NCBI GenBank assembly: GCA_014764515.1
Contig: JACXWD010000003.1
Location: 44,351 to 108,350 of the forward strand
Direction: 5' to 3'
Length of the DNA: 64,000 bases
Origin: Candidatus Polarisedimenticola svalbardensis
Lineage (GTDB): Bacteria; Acidobacteriota; Polarisedimenticolia; Polarisedimenticolales; Polarisedimenticolaceae
Positions 33,539 to 41,661 of the stretch are shown here, piece by piece. Each line of letters opens with the position of its first letter. The first letter of the stretch is position 1. The notes beneath the pieces are model-generated. The model ran no database searches. It saw only the letters and a list, made by a program, of their open reading frames with translations, and was not told where the DNA came from. A program made the position numbers and the translations under genes.

Positions 33539-35656
33539 TTGGCCCAATGGAATCATCAGGACAAGACGCTGTACGCCAAACTGGTGTACTACGGGCCTGC
33601 GTTCGGCGGTAAAACCACGAACCTGGAGGCGATCCACGAGATCACGGACCATGATTCCACCGGATCGCTGCTCTCGGTGCGAACCGCCCAGGACCGCACG
33701 CTGTTCTTTGACCTGCTGCCGTTCGAACTCGGCCATATCCACGGCTACAAGGTAGCGCTGAAACTGTATACGGTTCCCGGCCAGGTTCAGTACAACGCCA
33801 CCAGGAAGGTGGTGCTCAGCGGAGCGGACGCCGTCGTGTTCGTCGCCGATTCCACCCGCACCCGGGTCAAGGACAATCGTGACAGTTTGAAGGATCTGGC
33901 GGCCAATATGGAAGCCAACAAGCTCAATCCTGCGCATGTGCCGGTACTGATCCAGTACAACAAGCAGGATGTGCAGAATGCCATGACCGCCGACGAGATG
34001 GAGCAAGCCTACGGCGTCCGGCCCGGGAAAGGGTTCCCCGCCGTTGCGACCCGGGGTGACGGGGTCATGGAAACCTTCCTGGCCGCAACGAAGGTGATGT
34101 TGCGACGCCTGGTCGAGAAGGCCGACAGCAAAACCAGGGAGTCGATCGACAGCGACAGCCTGGCCTCCCAGGTAGACAAGGCGTTCGAGCCCTATCTCTC
34201 ACGGGCCAAAGCGGTGCAATCCCTGCCTTCCATGCCCGCAACTTCCGGTGCCGAGAGTGCCGGCGCCGTGGTGATAGCCGACGGCGATCTCATGGAGCGG
34301 GCCGTGCAATCCAGCGTAGCCCTCGGTGAGCAGCTGGCGACGGAGCGGCAGCGCACAACCCGGATGGAACGCGAGTCCCGGACCTACCGGCAGCTGGGAG
34401 AGTTGCTGCGACAGACCGGCGCGACCTTCGACTATCGCGGGATCGTCGATCAGACCTTGTCCATGGCATCGGAAGTGGTAGGGGCGGCGGTCATCTCCCT
34501 TGTCAAGGGCGGCACCGATGAAGACCGCGCTGTTGCGGTGCACCAGGTCTGGGGCTCTGCCAGCGACCCGTTGTCCCTGACAGTGCCCGGGCGCCATATG
34601 CTGGCCCGTCTCGTCGCCGGCAAGGCTCCAATGGTTTTCAATGACCTCTCGGATGAGGAATGCGAATCGATCCCCCCCGGGATCCGTGAGCAGTTTCGGG
34701 CCATCGCCGGATTCCCGGTGGACCCGGTTCGGGGCACCACCCTGGTGGCCTACGCCCCCGGTCCGGACGGCAGGTTCGGCGAGGAAGACATCCGATTTCT
34801 TTCAACCGCCGCGGCTCATCTGGCCGTCGGCCTTGAAAAAGCAAGGCTATACCAGGAGCTCAGCTCGACCCGGGACCGGCTGGAAGTGCTGGTCCAGGAA
34901 CGCACCGAGGAATTGCGCCTGGCTTACGAGGAGATCCGGAGCCGGGAGCAGATGAAGGACCGCTTCCTCTCCAATCTGTCCCATGAAATGCGCACGCCTC
35001 TGACCACGGTAACCAGCGCCGCCACCTTCCTGAGAGATTACGAATCCAGCGCCGAGGCCCGCCGGGAGATGGCCGATGCCGTTCTGGACGCCTGCGGTCT
35101 CCTGAACAGGCATCTTGAAAATCTTTTCCGGGCTGTACAGCTCCAGTCCGCAGGGGACACCCTGGACCTGGACGACACCACCCCTGAAAACCTGCTTTCG
35201 GAGGCTGTCGGGCTCGCCGGGACGCCGGATCTCTTGGTGACAATCGATGAAGGCGTACAGCAGCTGAGAGTCGATCCGCGGCGGTTGAGCCGCGCGTTGG
35301 CCAACCTTCTGGAGAATGCGAAAAAATTCGGAAATTCCGAGGACAAGGTTGAGTTGAATTTGGAATTTTGCGGCGGGCCGACGCCGTCGATAGTCGTTTC
35401 GGTTCTGGATCGCAACGACCCGATCCCGGACGAAGACAGGGAACGTATCTTCCTGCCCTTCGAACAGGGCGGAGACCCATTGACCGGGAAGCCGGCCGGT
35501 ATCGGCCTGGGCCTTTATGAAAGCAGGGAGATCGCCGAACTCCATGGTGGAAGTCTGCAATACCGTGAGCGGAACGGCGGAGGCAACGAGTTTCGCCTGG
35601 TGTTCCCGGTCGTTGCCCGGATGGTGGAGGAGCGGACGGAGGTGGCAGGTGCCTGA
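33539..35656 (+). CDS. MglA-like small GTPase fused to a GAF-histidine kinase
   Basis: 705 residues from TTG 33539. Residues 1-195 form an MglA/Ras-type GTPase: P-loop YYGPAFGGKTTNLE (G1), RTLFFDLLPF in the switch region, LYTVPGQVQYNATRK (G3), IQYNKQD (G4, 141-144) and ATRGDGV (G5-like). After a linker and coiled coil comes a GAF-like domain (about 295-435), then a dimerisation helix with NLSHEMRTPLTT (phospho-acceptor His482). The ATPase domain has N-box LLENAKKFG and G2 box GIGLGLY. The G1 box is degenerate, DRNDPIP instead of DxGxG. This combines a polarity-type switch and a sensor kinase in one chain. It overlaps the RsbW-like gene by eight bases. Confidence 0.9.
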   Translation: MAQWNHQDKTLYAKLVYYGPAFGGKTTNLEAIHEITDHDSTGSLLSVRTAQDRTLFFDLLPFELGHIHGYKVALKLYTVPGQVQYNATRKVVLSGADAVVFVADSTRTRVKDNRDSLKDLAANMEANKLNPAHVPVLIQYNKQDVQNAMTADEMEQAYGVRPGKGFPAVATRGDGVMETFLAATKVMLRRLVEKADSKTRESIDSDSLASQVDKAFEPYLSRAKAVQSLPSMPATSGAESAGAVVIADGDLMERAVQSSVALGEQLATERQRTTRMERESRTYRQLGELLRQTGATFDYRGIVDQTLSMASEVVGAAVISLVKGGTDEDRAVAVHQVWGSASDPLSLTVPGRHMLARLVAGKAPMVFNDLSDEECESIPPGIREQFRAIAGFPVDPVRGTTLVAYAPGPDGRFGEEDIRFLSTAAAHLAVGLEKARLYQELSSTRDRLEVLVQERTEELRLAYEEIRSREQMKDRFLSNLSHEMRTPLTTVTSAATFLRDYESSAEARREMADAVLDACGLLNRHLENLFRAVQLQSAGDTLDLDDTTPENLLSEAVGLAGTPDLLVTIDEGVQQLRVDPRRLSRALANLLENAKKFGNSEDKVELNLEFCGGPTPSIVVSVLDRNDPIPDEDRERIFLPFEQGGDPLTGKPAGIGLGLYESREIAELHGGSLQYRERNGGGNEFRLVFPVVARMVEERTEVAGA

Positions 35657-36107
35657 TCACCCCGCAGTTGAAACCAGGATGATCCCCAGTGATCCGTCCC
35701 TGTTCAAGGAAATCCGGGACTGGCTCGCCGGAGTTGCCCGGAAAGAAGGGTTCGACGAGCGGGAGACCCTGGAACTTAGCGTGGCCGTCAACGAAGCGTG
35801 TGCCAACATCCACCGCCACGCCTATTCCGGCCGTGACGACGGGGAGATCCGGTTCCAGCTGGAGATCCGGGAGGCGATGTTCAATATCAGGATCCGGGAT
35901 TACGGCAAGCGGTTCCTTCCCGAGGCGTGCCGGACTCCGGACCTCGAAAATCCGTCCGAGGGCGGATACGGAGTGTTCCTGATCCATGAACTGATGGATG
36001 AGGTCGAGTACATACGAAAAGAAGCCGGCACCGAATTACGAATGACGAAATGTCGACAGGCCGGGTCTTCGGTCGAGAAAGGTCATGGTCATGTCGGACA
36101 GACCTGA
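35649..36107 (+). CDS. RsbW-like serine kinase/anti-sigma ATPase
   Basis: 152 residues from GTG 35649, five bases after GGAGGT. It is a HATPase_c_2-type domain: N-box VAVNEACANIHRHAY, G1-type IRDYGKRF, and G2 GGYGVFLIHELMDEVEY. RsbW proteins bind a sigma factor or phosphorylate STAS partners on Ser. The cluster contains both a STAS protein and SpoIIE phosphatase. The last 22 residues overlap the start of the next gene. Confidence 0.88.
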   Translation: MPDHPAVETRMIPSDPSLFKEIRDWLAGVARKEGFDERETLELSVAVNEACANIHRHAYSGRDDGEIRFQLEIREAMFNIRIRDYGKRFLPEACRTPDLENPSEGGYGVFLIHELMDEVEYIRKEAGTELRMTKCRQAGSSVEKGHGHVGQT

Positions 36108-37032
36108 AACCGGCGCCGGAAAGCCGATGGAATCACACTCCATCCAGGACCTGGAGGAACTGTGCAAGGTGCATTCCATCAGCCTGGAACTGATCCGGCG
36201 CAGCCATAACCTGGACGACCTGCTGGATGTGGTTCTGGACGAGCTTGAAAACCGTCTTGCGGAAATCCCGGGACACGCCCTTGGGAATCGTGGTGAATCG
36301 ATGGGGGACGTCCATGACACCGCCCGGCTGAAAGCGCTGGTGACTTTTACCAGCCAGGCGGCGGAGCTGAAGGTGAAGGCGGAATTCAACCGCGAACTGC
36401 AGTCGGCCCTTGATGCCGCCGAGGCGGACCGTGAGCGGCTGGACGGGGTGATGGCCTCCATCGCGGCGGGGATCGCCATCCTGGACCGGGACGGCAAAAT
36501 CGTCAGCGTCAACAACGCCATGGCCGGACTGGTCGGCCGGGATATCGAGAGCCTGGAAGGTGACACCGTGGACTCATGGGTCGGCAAGGTTGAGGCCGGT
36601 GGTGATGGTGAGATCCAGACCCGTGTGCCTGGGGAAGGCTTGCGGGTCAGGCTGATATCCAGAAGGAATCTGAAAGGTACTGCCGGGGGCGAAGTGCTCA
36701 TGATGAACGACATAACCGAAAGGGATCGAATAGTGCAGGAAAGACATTACAAGGAAAAAATGCATGGCCTCATGCAGACCATCGGCATGCTGACCCACCA
36801 GATCAACAACCCCCTGACGTCACTGTTGGGCAGGGCCCAGATCCTGCGGATGAAATCCGAGGGTAACGAAGACGTCCTCAAGGCGGCCGGGGTAATCGAG
36901 GAATCGGCCCGCCGCATTGCCGGGCTGATCCAGGATCTCTCCGAACTGGTCAAGATCGGTGATCGCGAGGAGCTGGAGGACATGATCGACCGGGGCCTGG
37001 AGCCCGGGCAGATAGACCGGAGGAAGCCATGA
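36085..37032 (+). CDS. PAS-HisKA protein without an ATPase domain
   Basis: 315 residues; ATG 36085 or 36091. The N-terminal helical part (about 20-120) includes a long coiled coil, followed by a PAS-like domain (VMASIAAGIAILDRDGKIVS, LMMNDITERDRI). A dimerisation helix has GMLTHQINNPLTSLLGRAQI (His238) and a second helix KAAGVIEESARRIAGLIQDL. The protein then stops after about 35 residues of charged tail, so the catalytic ATPase domain of a histidine kinase is absent. Either it is a phosphotransfer or scaffold protein, or it borrows the ATPase from a neighbour. Coupled to the STAS gene by an ATGA overlap. Confidence 0.85.
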   Translation: MVMSDRPETGAGKPMESHSIQDLEELCKVHSISLELIRRSHNLDDLLDVVLDELENRLAEIPGHALGNRGESMGDVHDTARLKALVTFTSQAAELKVKAEFNRELQSALDAAEADRERLDGVMASIAAGIAILDRDGKIVSVNNAMAGLVGRDIESLEGDTVDSWVGKVEAGGDGEIQTRVPGEGLRVRLISRRNLKGTAGGEVLMMNDITERDRIVQERHYKEKMHGLMQTIGMLTHQINNPLTSLLGRAQILRMKSEGNEDVLKAAGVIEESARRIAGLIQDLSELVKIGDREELEDMIDRGLEPGQIDRRKP

Positions 37033-37379
37033 AGGTCAGGGAAGATCGCAAGGATGGCGTTCTCCTGTTGTACCTCGAAGGTGACGAATGCCTCGACTGC
37101 AGCACTGCCGCCGACGTGAGAACCATGATTCTCGAGAAGATCGACGGAAATTCCGACGTAGTGATGGATCTGTCCCGGGTGCAGTTCGTCGATTCGGCAG
37201 GCCTCGGGGTTCTGATAACGGTCTACAAGGCTACCAGGAGAAAAGGCAGACAGGCCCGGTTCGCCGGCGCCCGCCCGGAAGTCCATCACATCATGGAGGT
37301 CATACACCTCAACCGGATACTTGAAATGAGCCCCAACGTCGCTACTGCTGTTCGTGAACTTGGGGAGCTCCAGGCCTGA
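37029..37379 (+). CDS. STAS-domain anti-anti-sigma factor
   Basis: 116 residues, single STAS domain of the SpoIIAA/RsbV type. The motif VMDLSRVQFVDSAGLGVLIT carries the phosphorylatable Ser56 after Asp55. It would be phosphorylated by the RsbW-like protein at 35649 and dephosphorylated by the SpoIIE phosphatase at 31615. ATGA overlap with the preceding gene. Its last 38 bases overlap the convergent CPBP gene. Confidence 0.93.
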   Translation: MKVREDRKDGVLLLYLEGDECLDCSTAADVRTMILEKIDGNSDVVMDLSRVQFVDSAGLGVLITVYKATRRKGRQARFAGARPEVHHIMEVIHLNRILEMSPNVATAVRELGELQA

Positions 37380-38379
37380 GCCGGGCCAGGACCATGGCCG
37401 CCAGAAACGCCAGGATGAGGCCCACACCGATGTAGGCCCCCGGCGGCAGCACCGCCACACCGCTGTCGTTCACCAGCCCGGGCGCCGTTCCCAGTAACTG
37501 CCAGTTGATCCAGGCATGGATCCCCGCTGCGTAGTGCAGGTTGTGGGTCACGATGGCTATCAGGCCGAACAACAGGCCCAGTGCAAATGCGAATACGAGC
37601 TGGCGCAGGATCTCCTGCCGGGGCAGGCCGGGGGCGATATGTTCCAGGGAAAACAACGTGGCCATGGCGACCAGGGCGAACCACCGGCGCAATCCGGGCT
37701 TCCGTATGCCCAGTCGGGGAGAGAGGCGCTTGAGTTCACTGAGCACCAGTCCCCGGTAGTACACCTCTTCACCGAAGGCCAGCAGCGCCTGCCCCACAAG
37801 AATCCAGATAAGCAGCGGCTGAGGAGGCGGCCACGCGAGATGCAGGCCTCCACCGAGGGCGAGCGAGAGCATCCACAGCAAACCGTAGGTGGCGGCCACC
37901 ACTGCCAGCGTCGCAACGGCGGCGGCAGGGAACCTGGACGGACGGCTGCGGTCCCAGGTCCGTGCCCCGGCCGGCCGGGAGAACGCTCCCAGCAAAACGC
38001 ACAGCAGGATCAGAAGCACGCCGCCGAGCACCTTGTACCAGGCGTCGTATTCGGCCTGGGAGGCGACGGGCGGAGCCAGGCTGTAGAAGATCGGATCATA
38101 GAGGGTGAGGGAAGCCCACTTTTCCACCAGTAGAATCAGGAGCAGCGGGGTCAGGCTGCCGAGCCGGATCCCTTTCCCTCCTCTGCCGCCGACAGCACCG
38201 ATCTGCCATTCCCGGGCGGATACCAGGAGGAGAAAGAAGATCGCGGCGAACAGCAGGGATCCGACGGTACCGGAGACGTACGGAGAGCCGGGTGTGCCGT
38301 CGTGGAACTGGCGGAGAATCCCGGCGGTGAGCAGGGTCAGTCCGATCATGATCCATGCCAGTGTTCTGGGAATTCTCAA
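37342..38379 (-). CDS. CPBP-family intramembrane metalloprotease
   Basis: About 345 residues from TTG 38379, ten bases after GGAGAAAG; longer in-frame starts would enter the pyk leader. At least eight membrane helices. The CPBP (Abi/Rce1-like) motifs are present: GEEVYYRGLV, LFSLEHIAPG and the GIHAWINWQLLG helix, giving the Glu-Glu, His and His/Asn metal site. Substrate unknown. It is divergent from pyk and overlaps the STAS gene tail-to-tail. Confidence 0.85.
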   Translation of the reverse strand: MRIPRTLAWIMIGLTLLTAGILRQFHDGTPGSPYVSGTVGSLLFAAIFFLLLVSAREWQIGAVGGRGGKGIRLGSLTPLLLILLVEKWASLTLYDPIFYSLAPPVASQAEYDAWYKVLGGVLLILLCVLLGAFSRPAGARTWDRSRPSRFPAAAVATLAVVAATYGLLWMLSLALGGGLHLAWPPPQPLLIWILVGQALLAFGEEVYYRGLVLSELKRLSPRLGIRKPGLRRWFALVAMATLFSLEHIAPGLPRQEILRQLVFAFALGLLFGLIAIVTHNLHYAAGIHAWINWQLLGTAPGLVNDSGVAVLPPGAYIGVGLILAFLAAMVLARLRPGAPQVHEQQ

Positions 38380-38443
38380 GGGCGGTGTGCTTTCTCCAGC
38401 AAGGTACGGTTCGCTAGTATACAGTCCAGTCGGGAGGGACAGG

Positions 38444-39856
38444 ATGAAGAGAAAAGCGAAGATCGGCGGCACATTGGGTCCGGCCTGCGACAGCACCGCC
38501 CGGCTGTCCGGTATGCTCGAAGCCGGAATGGATGTGGCCCGGATCAACTTCTCCCACGGAGTTGCTGAAGATCACCTGGCCCGGGTTCGACGCCTTCGCC
38601 GGACGGCGAAACGGCTGAAACTCAACGTTGCGGTTCTGGCCGATCTGCAGGGTCCCCGATTCCGGGTCGGGACTTTACCCCCTTCGGGACTGGACCTCAC
38701 CGCCGGGTCGGCGGTGGTCCTAGAGGCGGGCAAGGCCAGGGCGGAGAGCGGCCGTATCCCGGTGGTCTACCCGGCCCTTCCCCGGGATGTGCGCCGTGGA
38801 TCGATCATCCTGCTGGATGACGGAAATTTTCGGCTGCGTGTGCGGTCGGTCCGGGATGACCTGGTGCGGTGCGAGGTGGAGCAGGGCGGCGTCCTCACAA
38901 GCGGGAAGGGGATCAACCTGCCCGGGGCGACGCTGTCGGTGCCGTCCCTTACCGCCAAGGACCGCAGGGATCTCAAGGCGGCGGTGGAGATGGAAGCGGA
39001 CTGGCTTGCGATCTCTTTCGTGCGCTCGCCGGATGACGTCAGGACGGCCCGCCGCCTGCTGCGCAAGGCGGGGAGCGACATGCCGGTGATGGCCAAGATC
39101 GAACGCCCTGAAGCGATCGATCGCCTCCACGAGATCCTGGCCGAGGCCGACGGCATCCTGGTGGCCCGGGGGGACCTGGGCGTGGAACTCCCTCCGGAAA
39201 AGGTGCCGGCACTGCAAAAAGAGGTTATCGAGGCGGCCAACGATTCCGGCCGAACGGTGATGACCGCCACCCAGATGCTGGATTCCATGCGCCGATCACC
39301 TCGTCCCACCCGGGCGGAGGTGTCGGATGTGGCCAACGCGGTGCTGGACGGCACCGACAGCCTGCTCCTGACGGCGGAGACCGCCGTGGGCGAATACCCG
39401 GTGGAGGCGATCGGGATGATGGACCGTATCATCTGTGAGGCGGAATCCACCGGCCGGGTCCGCCGGTCCCCGCTGCCCGAGCCTCCGGTCTCGATCCGGG
39501 AGTCGACCTGCATGGCCGCAGTCCGCGCCGCCTATGAATCCGGAGCGAAATACCTGGCGGTTTTCACCATGAGCGGCGCTTCGGCCCGGTCGGTGGCCCG
39601 ATTCAAACCCGGCACCCCGATCCTGGCGTATACGCCCCGTCCTGAAGTGCAGCGCCGTCTTGCCGCCCAGTGGGGGGTCACCGCCGTACTTTCGCCGGAA
39701 CTGTACAGCTCACGGGACCTGGTGAACCACCTGGAGAAGGCGTTGCTGAAGGGCCGCCATGTTTCCAAAGGGGACCTGGTGGTGGTGGTTTCAGGGTTCC
39801 CGGTGGGGATCGCCGGAACCACCAATCTGGTGGCGGTCCACAAGGTACAGGGCTGA
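38444..39856 (+). CDS. pyk: Pyruvate kinase
   Basis: Transfers phosphate from phosphoenolpyruvate to ADP. 470 residues from ATG 38444 with GGGAGGGAC upstream. Motifs: VARINFSHGV, LADLQGPRFRVG, MAKIERPEAIDRL with the catalytic Lys, GILVARGDLGVELPPEKVPA and MTATQMLDSM. The metal and effector regions are intact, but several residues differ from the norm (LTAETAVGEYP instead of the usual SGETA). TAGTAT at 38415-38420 is a possible -10 element. Confidence 0.95.
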   Translation: MKRKAKIGGTLGPACDSTARLSGMLEAGMDVARINFSHGVAEDHLARVRRLRRTAKRLKLNVAVLADLQGPRFRVGTLPPSGLDLTAGSAVVLEAGKARAESGRIPVVYPALPRDVRRGSIILLDDGNFRLRVRSVRDDLVRCEVEQGGVLTSGKGINLPGATLSVPSLTAKDRRDLKAAVEMEADWLAISFVRSPDDVRTARRLLRKAGSDMPVMAKIERPEAIDRLHEILAEADGILVARGDLGVELPPEKVPALQKEVIEAANDSGRTVMTATQMLDSMRRSPRPTRAEVSDVANAVLDGTDSLLLTAETAVGEYPVEAIGMMDRIICEAESTGRVRRSPLPEPPVSIRESTCMAAVRAAYESGAKYLAVFTMSGASARSVARFKPGTPILAYTPRPEVQRRLAAQWGVTAVLSPELYSSRDLVNHLEKALLKGRHVSKGDLVVVVSGFPVGIAGTTNLVAVHKVQG

Positions 39857-39863
39857 TCCTGAT

Positions 39864-39962
39864 TGGCGGAAGCGTGTGGGAGTCGAACCCACCCCGGACG
39901 GCAGAACCGCCCGACAAGCCGGTTTTGAAGACCGGGCCGGCCACCGGACCGGATACGCTTCC
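39864..39962 (-). tRNA. selC: tRNA-Sec (anticodon TCA)
   Basis: A 99-base class II tRNA on the minus strand. The acceptor stem is 8 bp, GGAAGCGT paired with ACGCTTCC. The anticodon loop CTTCAAA has TCA (plus-strand 39926-39928), matching UGA. The extra arm is very long, and the T-arm is GGGTTCGACTCCC. Discriminator G and an encoded CCA follow. The eight-base acceptor and TCA anticodon are diagnostic of selenocysteine tRNA. It sits seven bases after pyk, convergent with it. Confidence 0.93.
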
Positions 39963-40055
39963 AACCGCCGGCCATGGTAAGCGGTTCGAGACCGGAACGC
40001 CAATCTCCAGTGGTGCCATCCGCTACCTCCTGTGCTACATTAGGCCGCTTGCCGT

Positions 40056-40131
40056 GGGGCTGTAGCTCAGCTGGGAGAGCGCTTGACTGGCAGTCAAGAG
40101 GTCAGGGGTTCGATCCCCCTCAGCTCCACCA
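40056..40131 (+). tRNA. tRNA-Ala(GGC)
   Basis: 76 bases with all arms: acceptor GGGGCTG/CAGCTCC, D-arm TAGCTCAGCTGGGAGAGC, anticodon arm CTTGA-CTGGCAG-TCAAG with GGC at 40089-40091, T-arm GGGGTTCGATCCCC and an encoded CCA. Reads GCC/GCU. Its 3' 27 bases plus TTC are duplicated at 40242-40271. Confidence 0.95.
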
Positions 40132-40134
40132 TTC
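40105..40134 (+). repeat. Direct repeat copy 1 (3' end of tRNA-Ala)
   Basis: Thirty bases covering the T-arm, acceptor and CCA of tRNA-Ala plus TTC. Identical to 40242-40271. This pairing is the usual layout of an attachment site inside a tRNA gene. Confidence 0.9.
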
Positions 40135-40241
40135 AGCATTTATAATTAATCCCAGCAACCCAGGATTCGCGGTACTCCCAGGTGCCTTGAACAGCGGGGG
40201 ATCGGTCCCCACAGGGATCTCGCTGCGCTCGTCATTGTCCG

Positions 40242-40271
40242 GGGGTTCGATCCCCCTCAGCTCCACCATTC
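40242..40271 (+). repeat. Direct repeat copy 2, possible relic attachment site
   Basis: Exact copy of 40105-40134, starting at GGGGTTCGATCCCC and ending with CCATTC. The 107 bases between the copies hold no gene but include the hairpin GGGGA-TCGG-TCCCC at 40197-40210. Either a scar left after loss of an integrated element or the remnant of a second tRNA copy. Confidence 0.85.
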
Positions 40272-40290
40272 CTTCCTCCCTCCAACGCGC

Positions 40291-40296
40291 TATACT
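40291..40296 (+). promoter_or_regulatory. Putative -10 element of the arginine deiminase gene
   Basis: TATACT, five of six consensus bases, 71 bases before the ATG. No good -35 at 17 bases upstream. The arcA gene has a separate ribosome site, CGAGGAG at 40358-40364. Confidence 0.35.
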
Positions 40297-40367
40297 TTCG
40301 CTTCCGGAACTGGATCGGCTGAAACGCCGGGCGTCGGGGTTCGTATACCTGCTATCGAGGAGTTTTC

Positions 40368-41645
40368 ATGGTTCACGTGACGTCCGAGATCGGGCGCCTG
40401 CGCAAGGTACTGCTGCACGAGCCGGGGCCTGAGGTCGACCGCATGGTTCCGGCCATGATGGAGGACCTGCTGTTCGACGACATCCTCTACGGTGACAGGG
40501 CCCGGGAGGAGCACGCCGTGTTCCGCCGTGTACTCCAGCTGGTGGGGATCGAACTGGTAGAGGCGGCGGATCTGCTGCGGGAGGCGCTGGAGCGGCCGGA
40601 AGCCCGGGCCTGGCTGTTTGAAGTCCTGCTGGAGGAGTTCCCCAGATCCCTGCGGTCGTATCTGGAAGCCCGGTCGGTGGACGAGCTGGCCGAGGCGATG
40701 ATCTGCGGGATCCGGCAGGAGCCGGACCACCGCGGCGTCGAGGTGGAGGATCTGTACCGCCTGGCGCCGCTGCCGAACTACTGTTTCCAGCGCGATCCCC
40801 AGATCATCCTGGGGGACGGTGTCATCTTCTCGAGTATGGCGGCGCCGGCCCGGCATCGTGAGCCGCTCCTGAGCCGTTTGATCTTCACCTTCCATCCCGA
40901 TTACGCCGACATACCGGTGATCCTGGATCCGATCCGGCGGAGCGGGGAACAGCAGCTGTTCGTCGGTTCCCAACACCCTCATATCGAAGGGGGCGACCTG
41001 CTGGTCCTGTCGCCGGATGTTGTGGCTGTCGGTGTCTCCGAACGGACCAACCATACTGCGGTCCAGCAATTGGCGAGAACCCTGGCCAGAAAGGAAGGCG
41101 GACCCCGCTGGCTTCTGGAGGTCCGGTTGCCGCGGCGCCGGGCGTACATGCACCTGGATACCCTGATCACACCGATTGACCGTGACGCCGCCCTGGTCTA
41201 CCCGCCGGTCATCCTGGACCAGGGACGGGAGCGGGCCGAGGTGGCCGAGTACGATCTGCATTCGGAAGACCCGGATCCGGTCCCCAGGGATGATCTGCTG
41301 GGAGCCCTGGCAGCCAGGGGAGTCGACCTGTCTCCGATCCATTGCGGTGGTCCGGATCCGGTGGATCAGCAGCGTGAGCAGTGGACCGACGGCTCCAACG
41401 CCCTGGCTCTGGCGCCGGGGGTGTTGACGCTGTACGACCGCAATGTGAGAACCGCCGACGAACTGGACCGCCACGGGTACCGGATCGTATCGGCCAGGGA
41501 CCTGTTGCTGGGAAAGGCGGAGCTGAGCCTGGACCGGCCGGACAGGACCTGTATTTTATTGTCCAGTAACGAGATCTCCCGTGCACGGGGAGGCCCCCAT
41601 TGTCTGAGCCACCCGCTGGTCCGGGACGATCCCAGTCCCGCATAA
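40368..41645 (+). CDS. arcA: Arginine deiminase
   Basis: Hydrolyses arginine to citrulline and ammonia. 425 residues, usual size. Active-site segments are all visible: FQRDPQII (Asp), SQHPHIEGGDLLVL (His and Glu/Asp), YMHLDTLITPIDRD (His and Asp) and the nucleophile Cys412 in ARGGPHCLSHPL. The N-terminus (RKVLLHEPGPEVDRM and LLFDDILYGDRAREEH) is typical. No carbamate kinase or ornithine carbamoyltransferase gene is adjacent, so the full deiminase pathway cannot be confirmed here. Confidence 0.92.
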   Translation: MVHVTSEIGRLRKVLLHEPGPEVDRMVPAMMEDLLFDDILYGDRAREEHAVFRRVLQLVGIELVEAADLLREALERPEARAWLFEVLLEEFPRSLRSYLEARSVDELAEAMICGIRQEPDHRGVEVEDLYRLAPLPNYCFQRDPQIILGDGVIFSSMAAPARHREPLLSRLIFTFHPDYADIPVILDPIRRSGEQQLFVGSQHPHIEGGDLLVLSPDVVAVGVSERTNHTAVQQLARTLARKEGGPRWLLEVRLPRRRAYMHLDTLITPIDRDAALVYPPVILDQGRERAEVAEYDLHSEDPDPVPRDDLLGALAARGVDLSPIHCGGPDPVDQQREQWTDGSNALALAPGVLTLYDRNVRTADELDRHGYRIVSARDLLLGKAELSLDRPDRTCILLSSNEISRARGGPHCLSHPLVRDDPSPA

Positions 41646-41661
41646 GCACACAGAGGGAACC

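Noticed and set aside
39974-40432. Open frame running through tRNA-Ala ([18 protein letters not shown])
   Set aside because: This peptide is a well-known translation artefact of tRNA genes.
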